The translations under genes were made by a program, and so were the position numbers. A model generated the notes under the pieces. The model was not told the DNA's origin. It worked only from the letters and a program-made list of their open reading frames with translations, and ran no database searches. Shown here piece by piece: positions 43,903 to 52,052 of a DNA stretch of 64,000 nt; within the stretch, counting starts at the first letter, position 1; each line of letters opens with the position of its first letter. Location: positions 124,001 through 188,000 of the forward strand of contig JADJWY010000026.1 of NCBI GenBank assembly GCA_016716085.1, read 5' to 3'. The stretch comes from Hahellaceae bacterium. GTDB taxonomy: Bacteria; Pseudomonadota; Gammaproteobacteria; Pseudomonadales; Oleiphilaceae.

Positions 43903-44919
43903 ATGCAACGTCGATCGTTTCTGAAACTTGCGGCCGCCAGCACTTCGCTGGTGGTCCTTCCCGTGCTTGCCAAACCCCTGAATTTTCTGCTGGATCGCGA
44001 AGCGCCGGCCGGCCTCGACAAAGACGGTAAAAAACGTCTGACCCGTGCGGTACTCAGCACCCTGAACACGCATTTTGGTGAACGCCCATTGCAGTTCTGG
44101 GGGCGTCCCCTGTCTCAGATTGATATGGAAAAACGCCTCAGCAACATCGTGCATTGGGTGGATGTATCGGTGCGCGAGCATCAGGCGCTCTACCCGGTCG
44201 ATCCGTTGTGGGTGATGGGACAGATCATGGCGGAATCGCTGTTCTATGAGTTTGCGATATCCCCCTCGCTGGCTGGTGGCATTTGTCAGTTCATGCCCTC
44301 GACGGCGACCAAAGAATACCAGATGATCGTTGCCGGCAGCCTGCCCGAACATCATCGTGCCCCTTACCGTAAACCGGAACTGGCCGACGCGCTGGAGCAA
44401 TATCGCTCGCGTGCGGCCGAGCGCGAACGCTACCGTAAAGAGAGTGCCGGGAACGCACCCTTCACCTTGAACAAAGCTTTGAACTGGATGGCGGAGGGTA
44501 AAGACGGGAAAGACCTGGCCGCGAAACAATTAGCGCGGGAAAAACGCATCGCCGAGATAAATGAAACCGTGCAGGCGGCGCGCAAGGATTATATCGATTA
44601 CCTGCAGGCCAACATCACCGAACTCGGGCACTCGGATATTTTTAAATACAGCGATTTTTTTCGGGGTTTCGACGAGCGCTTCACCTACCGCAAGCCGATT
44701 AACGCCATGGTGCACATGCTGGCCAACAGTCTGCGGGTGCGCAACGGCAATATCCTGGCCGCAGCAGCCGCCTACAATGCCGGACTATCTCGTACGTTCA
44801 GCGGAGAAGTGCTGTATACCCAATACGGCACCCTGCCGAATATTTCGGAAACCAGCACCTATGTGAGCCGAATTCTGGCGAATTATGAAGAGATCGCGCT
44901 GCGGTTTTATCAAGGCTAG
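43903..44919 (+). CDS. SLT-type lytic transglycosylase with Tat-like signal
   Basis: A 338-residue murein lytic transglycosylase-like protein. It begins MQRRSFLKLAAASTS, a Tat-like twin-Arg signal, then LPVLAKP. The catalytic Glu lies in MGQIMAESLFYEFAISPSLAGGICQFMPSTATKEYQ (seen in parts), which is the SLT domain start. A long insertion of about 100 residues (TLNKALNWMAEGKDG to ITELGHSDIF) separates it from AAAAAYNAGLSRT near the end. It would cut peptidoglycan glycan strands in the periplasm. It starts one base after the previous gene. The Tat signal is unusual for this fold. Confidence 0.85.
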   Translation: MQRRSFLKLAAASTSLVVLPVLAKPLNFLLDREAPAGLDKDGKKRLTRAVLSTLNTHFGERPLQFWGRPLSQIDMEKRLSNIVHWVDVSVREHQALYPVDPLWVMGQIMAESLFYEFAISPSLAGGICQFMPSTATKEYQMIVAGSLPEHHRAPYRKPELADALEQYRSRAAERERYRKESAGNAPFTLNKALNWMAEGKDGKDLAAKQLAREKRIAEINETVQAARKDYIDYLQANITELGHSDIFKYSDFFRGFDERFTYRKPINAMVHMLANSLRVRNGNILAAAAAYNAGLSRTFSGEVLYTQYGTLPNISETSTYVSRILANYEEIALRFYQG

Positions 44920-44944
44920 CACCTTACGAATCTGGCAAGACCCG

Positions 44945-45934
44945 TCAACCGCCCAGCATGGCCAGGGACGAGGTTGCCCCGGTGAAACCTTGTTCAAGGG
45001 TATGCCCTGCCGCCTTGCTTTCCAGCAAGAGGCGCGTTTGCCGAATCACACTGACGGTTTCCCCTGCAGACAAGGCCTTACGCAGAGAATGCCCTTGATC
45101 AGCAAACAGACAGAGGTGCAGATTGCCATTTGACGCGACTCGCAGGCGATTGCAGTTCCGGCAGAAATCTTTGCTGTAAGGCATGATCAGACCGATCTTA
45201 CCGGCAAAGTCCGGGTGCCGGAATTCGCGCGCCGGACCGTCCAACGGGGTTTTGGGAACTTCCTGCCAGCCCTGAAGCTGCAGTTTCTCCTCCATCTGAC
45301 TGCCCAGTACGCTGTTCTCCCGAAAGAACACGGCATTATCGCCGGTCTGCATCAGTTCGATGAAGCGCACTGCCACCGCTTGCTTGCGCACAAAGTTAAG
45401 GAAATGATCAAACTGATCCCAGTTGAACTGGCGTAACAGTACGGCGTTGATTTTAAGGCGCGTGAAGCCCACTGCGCGGGCCTGTTCCAGCCCGTCCAGC
45501 ACACGGGGTAAGTGATCATGGCCGGTGATGTCTTTGAAGCGGTCGCGGTCGAGACTATCGAGACTGACATTGATGCCATCCAGTCCGGCCGCTTTCCATT
45601 CAGCAGCCTTTTTGGACAAATTGTAGCCATTGGTCGTGAGGACGACTTCTTCGATCCCCGGCGTGCGTTTACAGACTTCAATGATGCGGGTGAGGTCTTT
45701 GCGCGTGGCGGGCTCGCCCCCGGTCAATCGAATTTTGCGGGTACCCATCGCTGCAAACGCAGAGACAAGGGTTTCGATTTCGTCGAGGGTCATCGCTGGC
45801 TCAGCAGTGTCGTCGCCCTGATAGCCATTAGGCAGGCAATAATTACAGCGGTAATTGCAGCGATCGGTCACCGATAAGCGCAGATAGCGAAAACGCCGCC
45901 CCATGGCATCTTTTAAACTCAGCGCCTGATTCAT
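44945..45934 (-). CDS. moaA: GTP 3',8-cyclase
   Basis: MoaA, 329 residues, a radical SAM enzyme that turns GTP into 3',8-cyclo-GTP, the first step of molybdenum cofactor synthesis. The SAM cluster is held by Cys26, Cys30 and Cys33 (TDRCNYRCNYC), and the second cluster by CRNCNRLRVASNGNLHLC near the C-terminus. The end LGG keeps the Gly-Gly tail that activates the enzyme. It lies next to narK1/narK2, as moaA1 lies in the nar operon of P. aeruginosa, so it may supply cofactor for nitrate reductase. An FNR-type dyad lies 66 bases upstream. Confidence 0.96.
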   Translation of the reverse strand: MNQALSLKDAMGRRFRYLRLSVTDRCNYRCNYCLPNGYQGDDTAEPAMTLDEIETLVSAFAAMGTRKIRLTGGEPATRKDLTRIIEVCKRTPGIEEVVLTTNGYNLSKKAAEWKAAGLDGINVSLDSLDRDRFKDITGHDHLPRVLDGLEQARAVGFTRLKINAVLLRQFNWDQFDHFLNFVRKQAVAVRFIELMQTGDNAVFFRENSVLGSQMEEKLQLQGWQEVPKTPLDGPAREFRHPDFAGKIGLIMPYSKDFCRNCNRLRVASNGNLHLCLFADQGHSLRKALSAGETVSVIRQTRLLLESKAAGHTLEQGFTGATSSLAMLGG

Positions 45935-45999
45935 AGCTACACCCTGACGGCCATGCCTTCCGAAGTCTTTTCATTTTAGAGCCCTGCATCGGACTGACT

Positions 46000-46013
46000 T
46001 TGACCCGCGTCAA
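46000..46013. promoter_or_regulatory. FNR/DNR-type site upstream of moaA
   Basis: TTGAC-CCGC-GTCAA, a perfect five-base dyad with the spacing of the CRP/FNR family, 66 bases before the moaA start. It suggests anaerobic or NO-dependent control. The same arm appears upstream of narK2. Confidence 0.6.
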
Positions 46014-46063
46014 TTTGACTCTCCCCCTCTCAGGCGCAAAAGGGGTACTACCTAAGGCCTATT

Positions 46064-47341
46064 TCAATCGTCGTTCAAAAAGTTATGCGCGATCGCATGC
46101 TCGACGCGGGATTGATGTGCGTCGTTTTGAAGGGCAAGGTACATCACGCCCATGCAGACGGCCAGCACCCCATAAAGCAGCATAAAGACGGCAGAATGAA
46201 TGCCGAGCAGATCCACCACGACCCCAAACATGACCGGCAAGGTAAACCCGCCGGTTGCCCCCAGTGCGGCGACCGTTCCCCCGACACTGCCCATATGCGC
46301 CGGGTAATAATCATGGATAATTTTATAGACCGATGCCCGACCAAAGCCCTGAGCCAGCCCGATCACCACGATCAGCAACGTAAACACCCAGACATTGATG
46401 TTCAGCGACAAATGGACATCCCGATCCACACCATGAATGATCATATCGGTGGGTGGGTAGCTGAGAAAAAATAAACAGACCAGACAGATCCAGAAGACAC
46501 TCCAGTTTACGGCCCGACCACCATAACGATCCGCAAACCAGCCACCCAGTGCCCGCACCATGCTGGAGAGTGAAACAAACAACAGCGTGAGCAGCATCGC
46601 GGTCTGCATATCCAGTTGGTAGGCGCTGACATAGTACTGGGGCAACCACATCAATAGTGCCAGAAAACTGCCAAAGACGAAGTAGTAGTAAAGGCTGAAG
46701 CGCCAGACTTTGAGCTCACGCAGGGGGCGTAATTGTTCTCGCCAGGTCTGAACCTGACGATCCTGCAGGGCTTCAGGAATCTCTGGCGCGATGATGACAA
46801 ATATCAGAATGACGGCCAGCATTCCGCCCCCATATACGGGGCCAATCCACTCCCACCCCAGCAACCGTTCAGTCAGAGGTGTCACGACCAGTGTCACTGC
46901 CGCGCCCGCGTTGCCGGCACCGAACACGCCCATGGCAAAGCCCTGACGCTGCCGGTCATACCATCGGGTCACGTAATGGATACCCGGGGTAAACGAGACC
47001 CCGGCGACACCCAACAGGAGTCCAACGGTCAGAAATCCGGTATAGGTCTCTATGTAGGGCAGCAGAAACAACGGAGGGGTCACAAAGGCCATCTGCCAGA
47101 TCAGCAGGCGTCGAGCACTGTAGCGTTCGACCAGAAACCCCGCGGGAAACCGGAGCAGCGAGCCGGTCAACATGGGTGCCGCCATCAAAAACCCGTAGGC
47201 CGTTGTACTCAGCGACAGCATCTCACGGATCTTTAGGCCCATCACCGCATAGAGCGTCCACACTGAAAAACAGGCCGCAAACGCCATGGTGGCGGCGACC
47301 AGTGCTCGGCTTGCACGGGACTCCATAGAAGGATTTAACAT
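46064..47341 (-). CDS. narK1: nitrate/nitrite transporter, NarK1 type
   Basis: A 425-residue major facilitator protein with twelve predicted helices. Nitrate-signature-like segments are seen at GVAGVSFTPGIHYVTRWY and FGAGNAGAAVTLVVTP, and the second half has ALGGWFADRYGGR and ATGGFTLPVMFGVVVDL. The shorter, more NasA/NarK1-like form is usually a nitrate-proton symporter in denitrifiers. It begins after AAGGAG. It is divergent from narK2 with a 294-base gap that holds an FNR-type site and a hairpin. Precise transport mode cannot be read. Confidence 0.88.
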   Translation of the reverse strand: MLNPSMESRASRALVAATMAFAACFSVWTLYAVMGLKIREMLSLSTTAYGFLMAAPMLTGSLLRFPAGFLVERYSARRLLIWQMAFVTPPLFLLPYIETYTGFLTVGLLLGVAGVSFTPGIHYVTRWYDRQRQGFAMGVFGAGNAGAAVTLVVTPLTERLLGWEWIGPVYGGGMLAVILIFVIIAPEIPEALQDRQVQTWREQLRPLRELKVWRFSLYYYFVFGSFLALLMWLPQYYVSAYQLDMQTAMLLTLLFVSLSSMVRALGGWFADRYGGRAVNWSVFWICLVCLFFLSYPPTDMIIHGVDRDVHLSLNINVWVFTLLIVVIGLAQGFGRASVYKIIHDYYPAHMGSVGGTVAALGATGGFTLPVMFGVVVDLLGIHSAVFMLLYGVLAVCMGVMYLALQNDAHQSRVEHAIAHNFLNDD

Positions 47342-47549
47342 GGTAACAGTCTCCTTGAGGAATTAGCATACTCTCCCACCCTCCGAAACCCAGCCCTCTT
47401 TCTCCAATGCGCCCAACCTGAGCAAGATTACCACGCCGCCTACCCCTTAAGAGGTAGCGCAAGCTGATATTCAATGAGTTGCAGCTACGCCCAACTACTC
47501 CCAAGGTGTTAATCGGCATCAGCAACCCCGTATTCGTCACTGTGCCAAC

Positions 47550-47563
47550 TTGATGCGCGTCAA
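47550..47563. promoter_or_regulatory. FNR/DNR-type site between narK1 and narK2
   Basis: TTGAT-GCGC-GTCAA, a dyad of the CRP/FNR family, 73 bases before the narK2 start and 208 bases from narK1. It would suit activation of narK2 under low oxygen or NO. Confidence 0.65.
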
Positions 47564-47582
47564 GTTGCATGGCAAGCCGCAG

Positions 47583-47609
47583 TGGGATATTGCCTGCACC
47601 AATATCCCA
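47583..47609. repeat. perfect 9-bp inverted repeat in the narK2 leader
   Basis: TGGGATATT, nine bases, AATATCCCA. It lies between the FNR-type site and the narK2 ribosome site, so it would form a hairpin in the leader RNA or be an operator. No T run follows, so it is not a terminator. Confidence 0.5.
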
Positions 47610-47635
47610 TTCCCGCGCTTAGGGAGACTAGAAGT

Positions 47636-49108
47636 ATGAGCGAAAGCGATCTGAAACCGCTTAATTTAAAAGACCCCAAGATCAAGACACTGCACGTGAC
47701 TTGGTTTGCCTTTTTTCTGACCTTTGTGGTGTGGTTTAACCACGCGCCCCTGCTTGCCCACATCAAGGCGACCTTCGATCTCACCGCCGAACAAATTAAG
47801 GCCCTGATGATTCTGAACGTGGCGCTGACGATTCCGGCACGAATCGTAATCGGCATTCTGGTGGACAAATTTGGCCCTCGTCATGTTTACAGTGGTTTGC
47901 TGATTGCGTCGTCAATCGTATGTGTCATTTTTGCCACCGCGACCAGTTACGAAGCACTGGCACTCAGCCGCTTCCTGCTAGGCTTTGTGGGTGCCGGATT
48001 CGTGATCGGCATCCGCCTGGTCGGTGAATGGTTTCCGGCAAAGCAGGTCGGTGTCGCTGAAGGCATCTACGGCGGCTGGGGCAACTTCGGTTCTGCCGGT
48101 GCAGCGATGACACTGCCCACCCTGGCGATGCTGTTTGGCGGCGACGACGGCTGGCGTTATGCTATCGGCCTGACGGGTGTGATTGCCGGTCTTTATGGCT
48201 TTCTGTTTTTCAATCTGGCGCGCAACACGCCCAAAGGTTCGACCTACTTCAAACCCAAAAAGTCGGGTGGCCTCGAAGTGACCAGCAAAGGTGATTTCAT
48301 TTTCTACCTGATCATGAACATTCCCATGTATCTGGCCCTGGCTGTGCTGGCATGGAAACTCTCTCCGTCTGGACTGGGTCTGCTGACCGAGACCACCAAA
48401 GAAGTTCTGTGGGTTTCCCTGGTCGTACTGTTTATTTTCCAGACCTCACAGATCTGGAAGGTCAACAAGGAGAATCTGACTCACGGTGTGCCTGAGTTTG
48501 AAAAATACCGCTTCAAGCAAGTGGCGATCCTGGATATTTCCTACTTCGTCACCTTTGGTTCCGAACTGGCCGTTGTCTCCATGCTGCCCCTGTTCTTCCT
48601 GGAAACCTTTCAGGGCCTGGATCCGGTCAAAGCCGGTCTGCTGGGTTCTGGTTTTGCCTTCATGAATCTGGTGGCGCGTCCCGGTGGTGGTCATTTCAGT
48701 GATAAATTTGGGCGTCGCAACACGCTGATGGTGCTGATCGCCGGCCTATCCATTGGCTACTTTGTACTGAGCCAGATCACCAGCGGCTGGTGGATTTCCA
48801 TGGCCGTCCTCGCGACGATGGCCTGCTCTTTCTTTGTTCAGGCGGGCGAAGGCGCCGTCTTCGCGGTGGTTCCCCTGGTCAAGCGCCGGATGACCGGACA
48901 GATCGCGGGAATGGCGGGTGCCTATGGTAACGTGGGAGCGGTCACCTACCTGACCATTCTCTCCTTCGTAGACTACAGCACCTTCTTCCTGGTGATTTCG
49001 GCCTCGGCTGCCGTTGCCTTCATCGCCTGCTTTTTCATGGATGAACCGAAAGGGCAGATCGCAGAAGTCATGCCGGATGGAACCGTGCACATGATTGATG
49101 TTGGCTGA
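47636..49108 (+). CDS. narK2: nitrate/nitrite transporter, NarK2 type
   Basis: A 490-residue major facilitator protein of the longer NarK2 type, typical of nitrate/nitrite antiporters. Family blocks are TWFAFFLTFVVWFNHAPLL, the helix IGIRLVGEWFPAKQVGVAEGIYGGWGNFGSAGAA and the second nitrate signature GAVFAVVPLVKRRMTGQIAGMAGAYGNVGAV. Extra length lies in a loop with two helices (residues about 210-275). Start at 47636 is after AGGGAG; an open frame upstream overlaps the hairpin. The PP2C-kinase gene begins 12 bases after its stop, so the two are linked. Confidence 0.94.
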   Translation: MSESDLKPLNLKDPKIKTLHVTWFAFFLTFVVWFNHAPLLAHIKATFDLTAEQIKALMILNVALTIPARIVIGILVDKFGPRHVYSGLLIASSIVCVIFATATSYEALALSRFLLGFVGAGFVIGIRLVGEWFPAKQVGVAEGIYGGWGNFGSAGAAMTLPTLAMLFGGDDGWRYAIGLTGVIAGLYGFLFFNLARNTPKGSTYFKPKKSGGLEVTSKGDFIFYLIMNIPMYLALAVLAWKLSPSGLGLLTETTKEVLWVSLVVLFIFQTSQIWKVNKENLTHGVPEFEKYRFKQVAILDISYFVTFGSELAVVSMLPLFFLETFQGLDPVKAGLLGSGFAFMNLVARPGGGHFSDKFGRRNTLMVLIAGLSIGYFVLSQITSGWWISMAVLATMACSFFVQAGEGAVFAVVPLVKRRMTGQIAGMAGAYGNVGAVTYLTILSFVDYSTFFLVISASAAVAFIACFFMDEPKGQIAEVMPDGTVHMIDVG

Positions 49109-49120
49109 TGTGAACTCACC

Positions 49121-50851
49121 ATGACGCTGCGTCTGGACATCGGGAGCTGCTCCCAGGCAGGAATCAAGGCCATCAATGAAGATGCCGTTGCGACCTGCCT
49201 TCCCGACAACGCACTGGTGCTTTCAACAAAAGGCGCTTTGGCAGTACTGGCCGACGGGGTCAGCTCTGCCGAAGCCGGTAGGGAGGCCAGCCAGCTTGCG
49301 ACGTCTGGCTTCATTGATGATTACTACAAAACCCCCGAGACCTGGACTGCCGAACACGCCGGACGCAAGTCTCTGACTACGCTGAATCTCACGCTCTACA
49401 AGAAAAGCCACGAATTCATTCAGGAAGAAAAAGGTTATCTCTGCACGTTTTCCGGGTTGATCATCAAATCCCGCACAGCTCACACCTTCCACTTGGGCGA
49501 CAGTCATATTTATCACCTGCACAGTCATCAGTTGCATCTGCTGACCACCGATCACACCGTTTCGATTGGCAAGGGCAAGCGCATTTTGGCGCGCGCGCTG
49601 GGCATGGATTCCCAGGTTAACCCGGATTACGCCAATGTGCCGGTGACCGTCGGGGATCAGTTTCTTCTGACCAGCGATGGAATTCATGATTTTCTCTCAC
49701 CAGATCAGATCAAAGACACTCTGATGATGGCTGCGTCCGCGCAGGAGGCCGCCGACCAACTGGTGAAACAGGCCTTGACTCATGGCAGCGACGACAACAT
49801 CAGTGCCGTTGTCGTCAAAGTGATCGGGCTACCGGACACGACGCTCGAAGACTACAGTCATGAATTAACCCGCCTTCCCTTCCCGCCAGAGCTATCGACC
49901 GGCATGCGCATTGACGGTCTGGAAATTCTGGAAGAGATTTTCGCCTCCGCACGTAGCCAGCTTTATCGCGTTCGCGATGTACTCAGCGGCGACGTGATGG
50001 TGATGAAAACACCTTCCCGCAATTATGAGGAAGACGTCAGTTACATTGACCGCTTTATTCAGGAGGAATGGATTGGCAAGCGCATTAACAGCCCTTATGT
50101 GGTCAAGGTTGCCACCCAGTCACAACCCCGCCGCTTTCTCTACTACCTGATGAAACCCGTGACGGGGATATCACTGGAGCAGTGGATGCAGGAGAATCCC
50201 TTGCCGAAACCTCGCAGAGCGCTGCGACTGGTATTACAAATTGCACAGGGGCTTAAGGACCTTCACCGTTACGACACCATTCATCAGGATCTCAAGCCCG
50301 CCAACATCATGGTATCACCTGATGACCGGATTACCCTGGTCGATTTTGGTTCCGTCTTCGTCGCTGGCATTGCCGAACTTTATCACCCCCTGCAACATGA
50401 AGGTGCTCTGGGGACCGCGACCTACTCCGACCCCCACTATCTGCTGGGGCGCAACACCGGACGACGAGGTGATCTGTATGCGCTGGCGACGATCACCTAT
50501 GAGTTATTTACCGGCGAGCTACCCTACGGGGAAGCCATCTCCGACTGTCGCACCGGCTTTGACTACGACCGGCTGCGCTATCAGCCTGCCAGCCAGTACA
50601 ACCCGATTATACCGATCTGGTTTGACCGGGCGCTGGAAAAAGGGGTCGCTATCGGGCTGGACGAACGCTACGATACCATTGATCACTTTATCAAGGATCT
50701 GCAGCACCCCAATCCGGACTTTCTGCGCGATGTTCCGACAACGGGTAATACCCGCAGCACGGTGGCGTTCTGGCAAATCCTGTCTGGATTCTGGATGATA
50801 CTGCTGATTCTGATTGTTACCTTGTTTTCCTGTCAGGGCCCCTCTGGATGA
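49121..50851 (+). CDS. bifunctional PP2C phosphatase / Ser-Thr kinase, membrane-anchored
   Basis: A 576-residue fusion. Residues 8-238 form a PP2C-type phosphatase (NEDAV, VLADGVSSAEAGREAS, FHLGDSHIYHL, TSDGIHDFL and GSDDNISAVV hold the metal Asp residues). Residues 268-545 form a Ser/Thr kinase: the catalytic Lys is likely K296 (VMVMK), with HQDLKPAN at 388-395 and DFGS at 408. The Gly-rich loop is poorly conserved. A C-terminal membrane helix (residues about 553-573) anchors it facing the cytosol. It is 12 bases after narK2 and overlaps nnrS by four bases. A similar kinase lies by nasA in P. aeruginosa. Target unknown. Confidence 0.93.
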   Translation: MTLRLDIGSCSQAGIKAINEDAVATCLPDNALVLSTKGALAVLADGVSSAEAGREASQLATSGFIDDYYKTPETWTAEHAGRKSLTTLNLTLYKKSHEFIQEEKGYLCTFSGLIIKSRTAHTFHLGDSHIYHLHSHQLHLLTTDHTVSIGKGKRILARALGMDSQVNPDYANVPVTVGDQFLLTSDGIHDFLSPDQIKDTLMMAASAQEAADQLVKQALTHGSDDNISAVVVKVIGLPDTTLEDYSHELTRLPFPPELSTGMRIDGLEILEEIFASARSQLYRVRDVLSGDVMVMKTPSRNYEEDVSYIDRFIQEEWIGKRINSPYVVKVATQSQPRRFLYYLMKPVTGISLEQWMQENPLPKPRRALRLVLQIAQGLKDLHRYDTIHQDLKPANIMVSPDDRITLVDFGSVFVAGIAELYHPLQHEGALGTATYSDPHYLLGRNTGRRGDLYALATITYELFTGELPYGEAISDCRTGFDYDRLRYQPASQYNPIIPIWFDRALEKGVAIGLDERYDTIDHFIKDLQHPNPDFLRDVPTTGNTRSTVAFWQILSGFWMILLILIVTLFSCQGPSG

Positions 50852-52008
50852 ACCCCACCTCAAACACCGGATCGTTTTCGCTGTTCGCCTACCCCTTTCG
50901 CATCTTTTTCCTCAGCACGGCACTCTGGGCTGTGGTCGGCATGGTGCTCTGGATTACACAGATCAGCGGCCTTGCGGCCCTGCCATTGCACGGAACCGGT
51001 TTACTCTGGCATCGGCATGAAATGCTGTTTGGGCTGGTGAACCCTGCCATTGCAGGCTTTCTGCTAACCGCCGTGTGTGTCTGGACGCAAACCGAACGTC
51101 TGCATGGCTTACCCTTGATCGGACTGTGGCTGGTCTGGCTAGCCGGGCGACTGGTGTGGTTCAGTGGCGAAGCACTGCCTGATGCGTTCGTCAACGGTCT
51201 CAACCTGCTCTTTCTGCCGCTGGTCATGCTCGATGCAGGCCGTCGAATCATCCCATCCCGTCAGACTCGTCAGTACCCGATACTGGGGGTATTGGCCGGA
51301 CTCTGGCTGGGCCAGTTTGCCGTGCTGACTCAGCCAGGGTCAGTTGCATCCGAAGCGGTGATGGTCTTGCTGCTCATGTTGATGCTGATTATTGGAGGAC
51401 GTATTACCCCGTCATTTTCCGATAACTGGCTGAAGCAGCAGGGACAGGAAGCCGCGTCACTCACCTTACCCTACCTTGAAAAGGTGCTGCTTCCCCTGAT
51501 GGCCGTGCTCGTTGTTTCCCTGATATTGCTACCTGCGGCAACGCCCCTGCTGGCCGCAACCGCGGGCGTCATCACACTGACGCGGGTTGTGTTGTGGAAG
51601 GGCTGGCGAACCCGCGACGAACCCTTACTGTGGAGTTTGCACCTTGGCATGCTCTGGATTCCTGCCGCATTGTTTCTCCTTGCAGGCGGCAAGGCAGGCT
51701 GGTGGAATCCCCTGGTTTGGCTCCATGCGGCAGGTGCCGGTGCTGCAGCAGGTCTGATTCTGGCCGTGATGACCCGCGTATCGCTCGGCCATACGGGGCG
51801 CCCGTTACGCTTACCCTCAGGGCTGGCACTGGCGTATAAAGCCTTATTCATTGCTGCGCTATTCCGCGTTCTGGCCGGACTGGGGGTCGTTCCCTATCTG
51901 TCCTCACTGACCCTGGCCGCGAGTCTTTGGTGCTCAGCCTTTGTGATCTTCCTGCTGCGTTATAGCACTATTTTGTGCACGCCCCGCGCTGACGGGCGCC
52001 CTGGGTAA
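50848..52008 (+). CDS. nnrS: NnrS family heme-copper membrane protein
   Basis: A 386-residue integral membrane protein with about twelve helices, matching NnrS. Conserved features are the N-terminal YPFRIFFLSTALWAV, the WHRHEMLFGLVNPAIAGFLLTA segment with heme or copper His residues, and GGRITPSFSDN. In other bacteria NnrS relieves NO and other nitrosative stress. The start ATG overlaps the kinase stop by four bases, so narK2, the kinase-phosphatase and nnrS form one operon. It is convergent with a chemoreceptor gene, 44 bases away. Confidence 0.93.
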   Translation: MNPTSNTGSFSLFAYPFRIFFLSTALWAVVGMVLWITQISGLAALPLHGTGLLWHRHEMLFGLVNPAIAGFLLTAVCVWTQTERLHGLPLIGLWLVWLAGRLVWFSGEALPDAFVNGLNLLFLPLVMLDAGRRIIPSRQTRQYPILGVLAGLWLGQFAVLTQPGSVASEAVMVLLLMLMLIIGGRITPSFSDNWLKQQGQEAASLTLPYLEKVLLPLMAVLVVSLILLPAATPLLAATAGVITLTRVVLWKGWRTRDEPLLWSLHLGMLWIPAALFLLAGGKAGWWNPLVWLHAAGAGAAAGLILAVMTRVSLGHTGRPLRLPSGLALAYKALFIAALFRVLAGLGVVPYLSSLTLAASLWCSAFVIFLLRYSTILCTPRADGRPG

Positions 52009-52052
52009 GTTGGTACGCATCAGGGCTCCGTTGTTATCCCAATAGGCAACGC

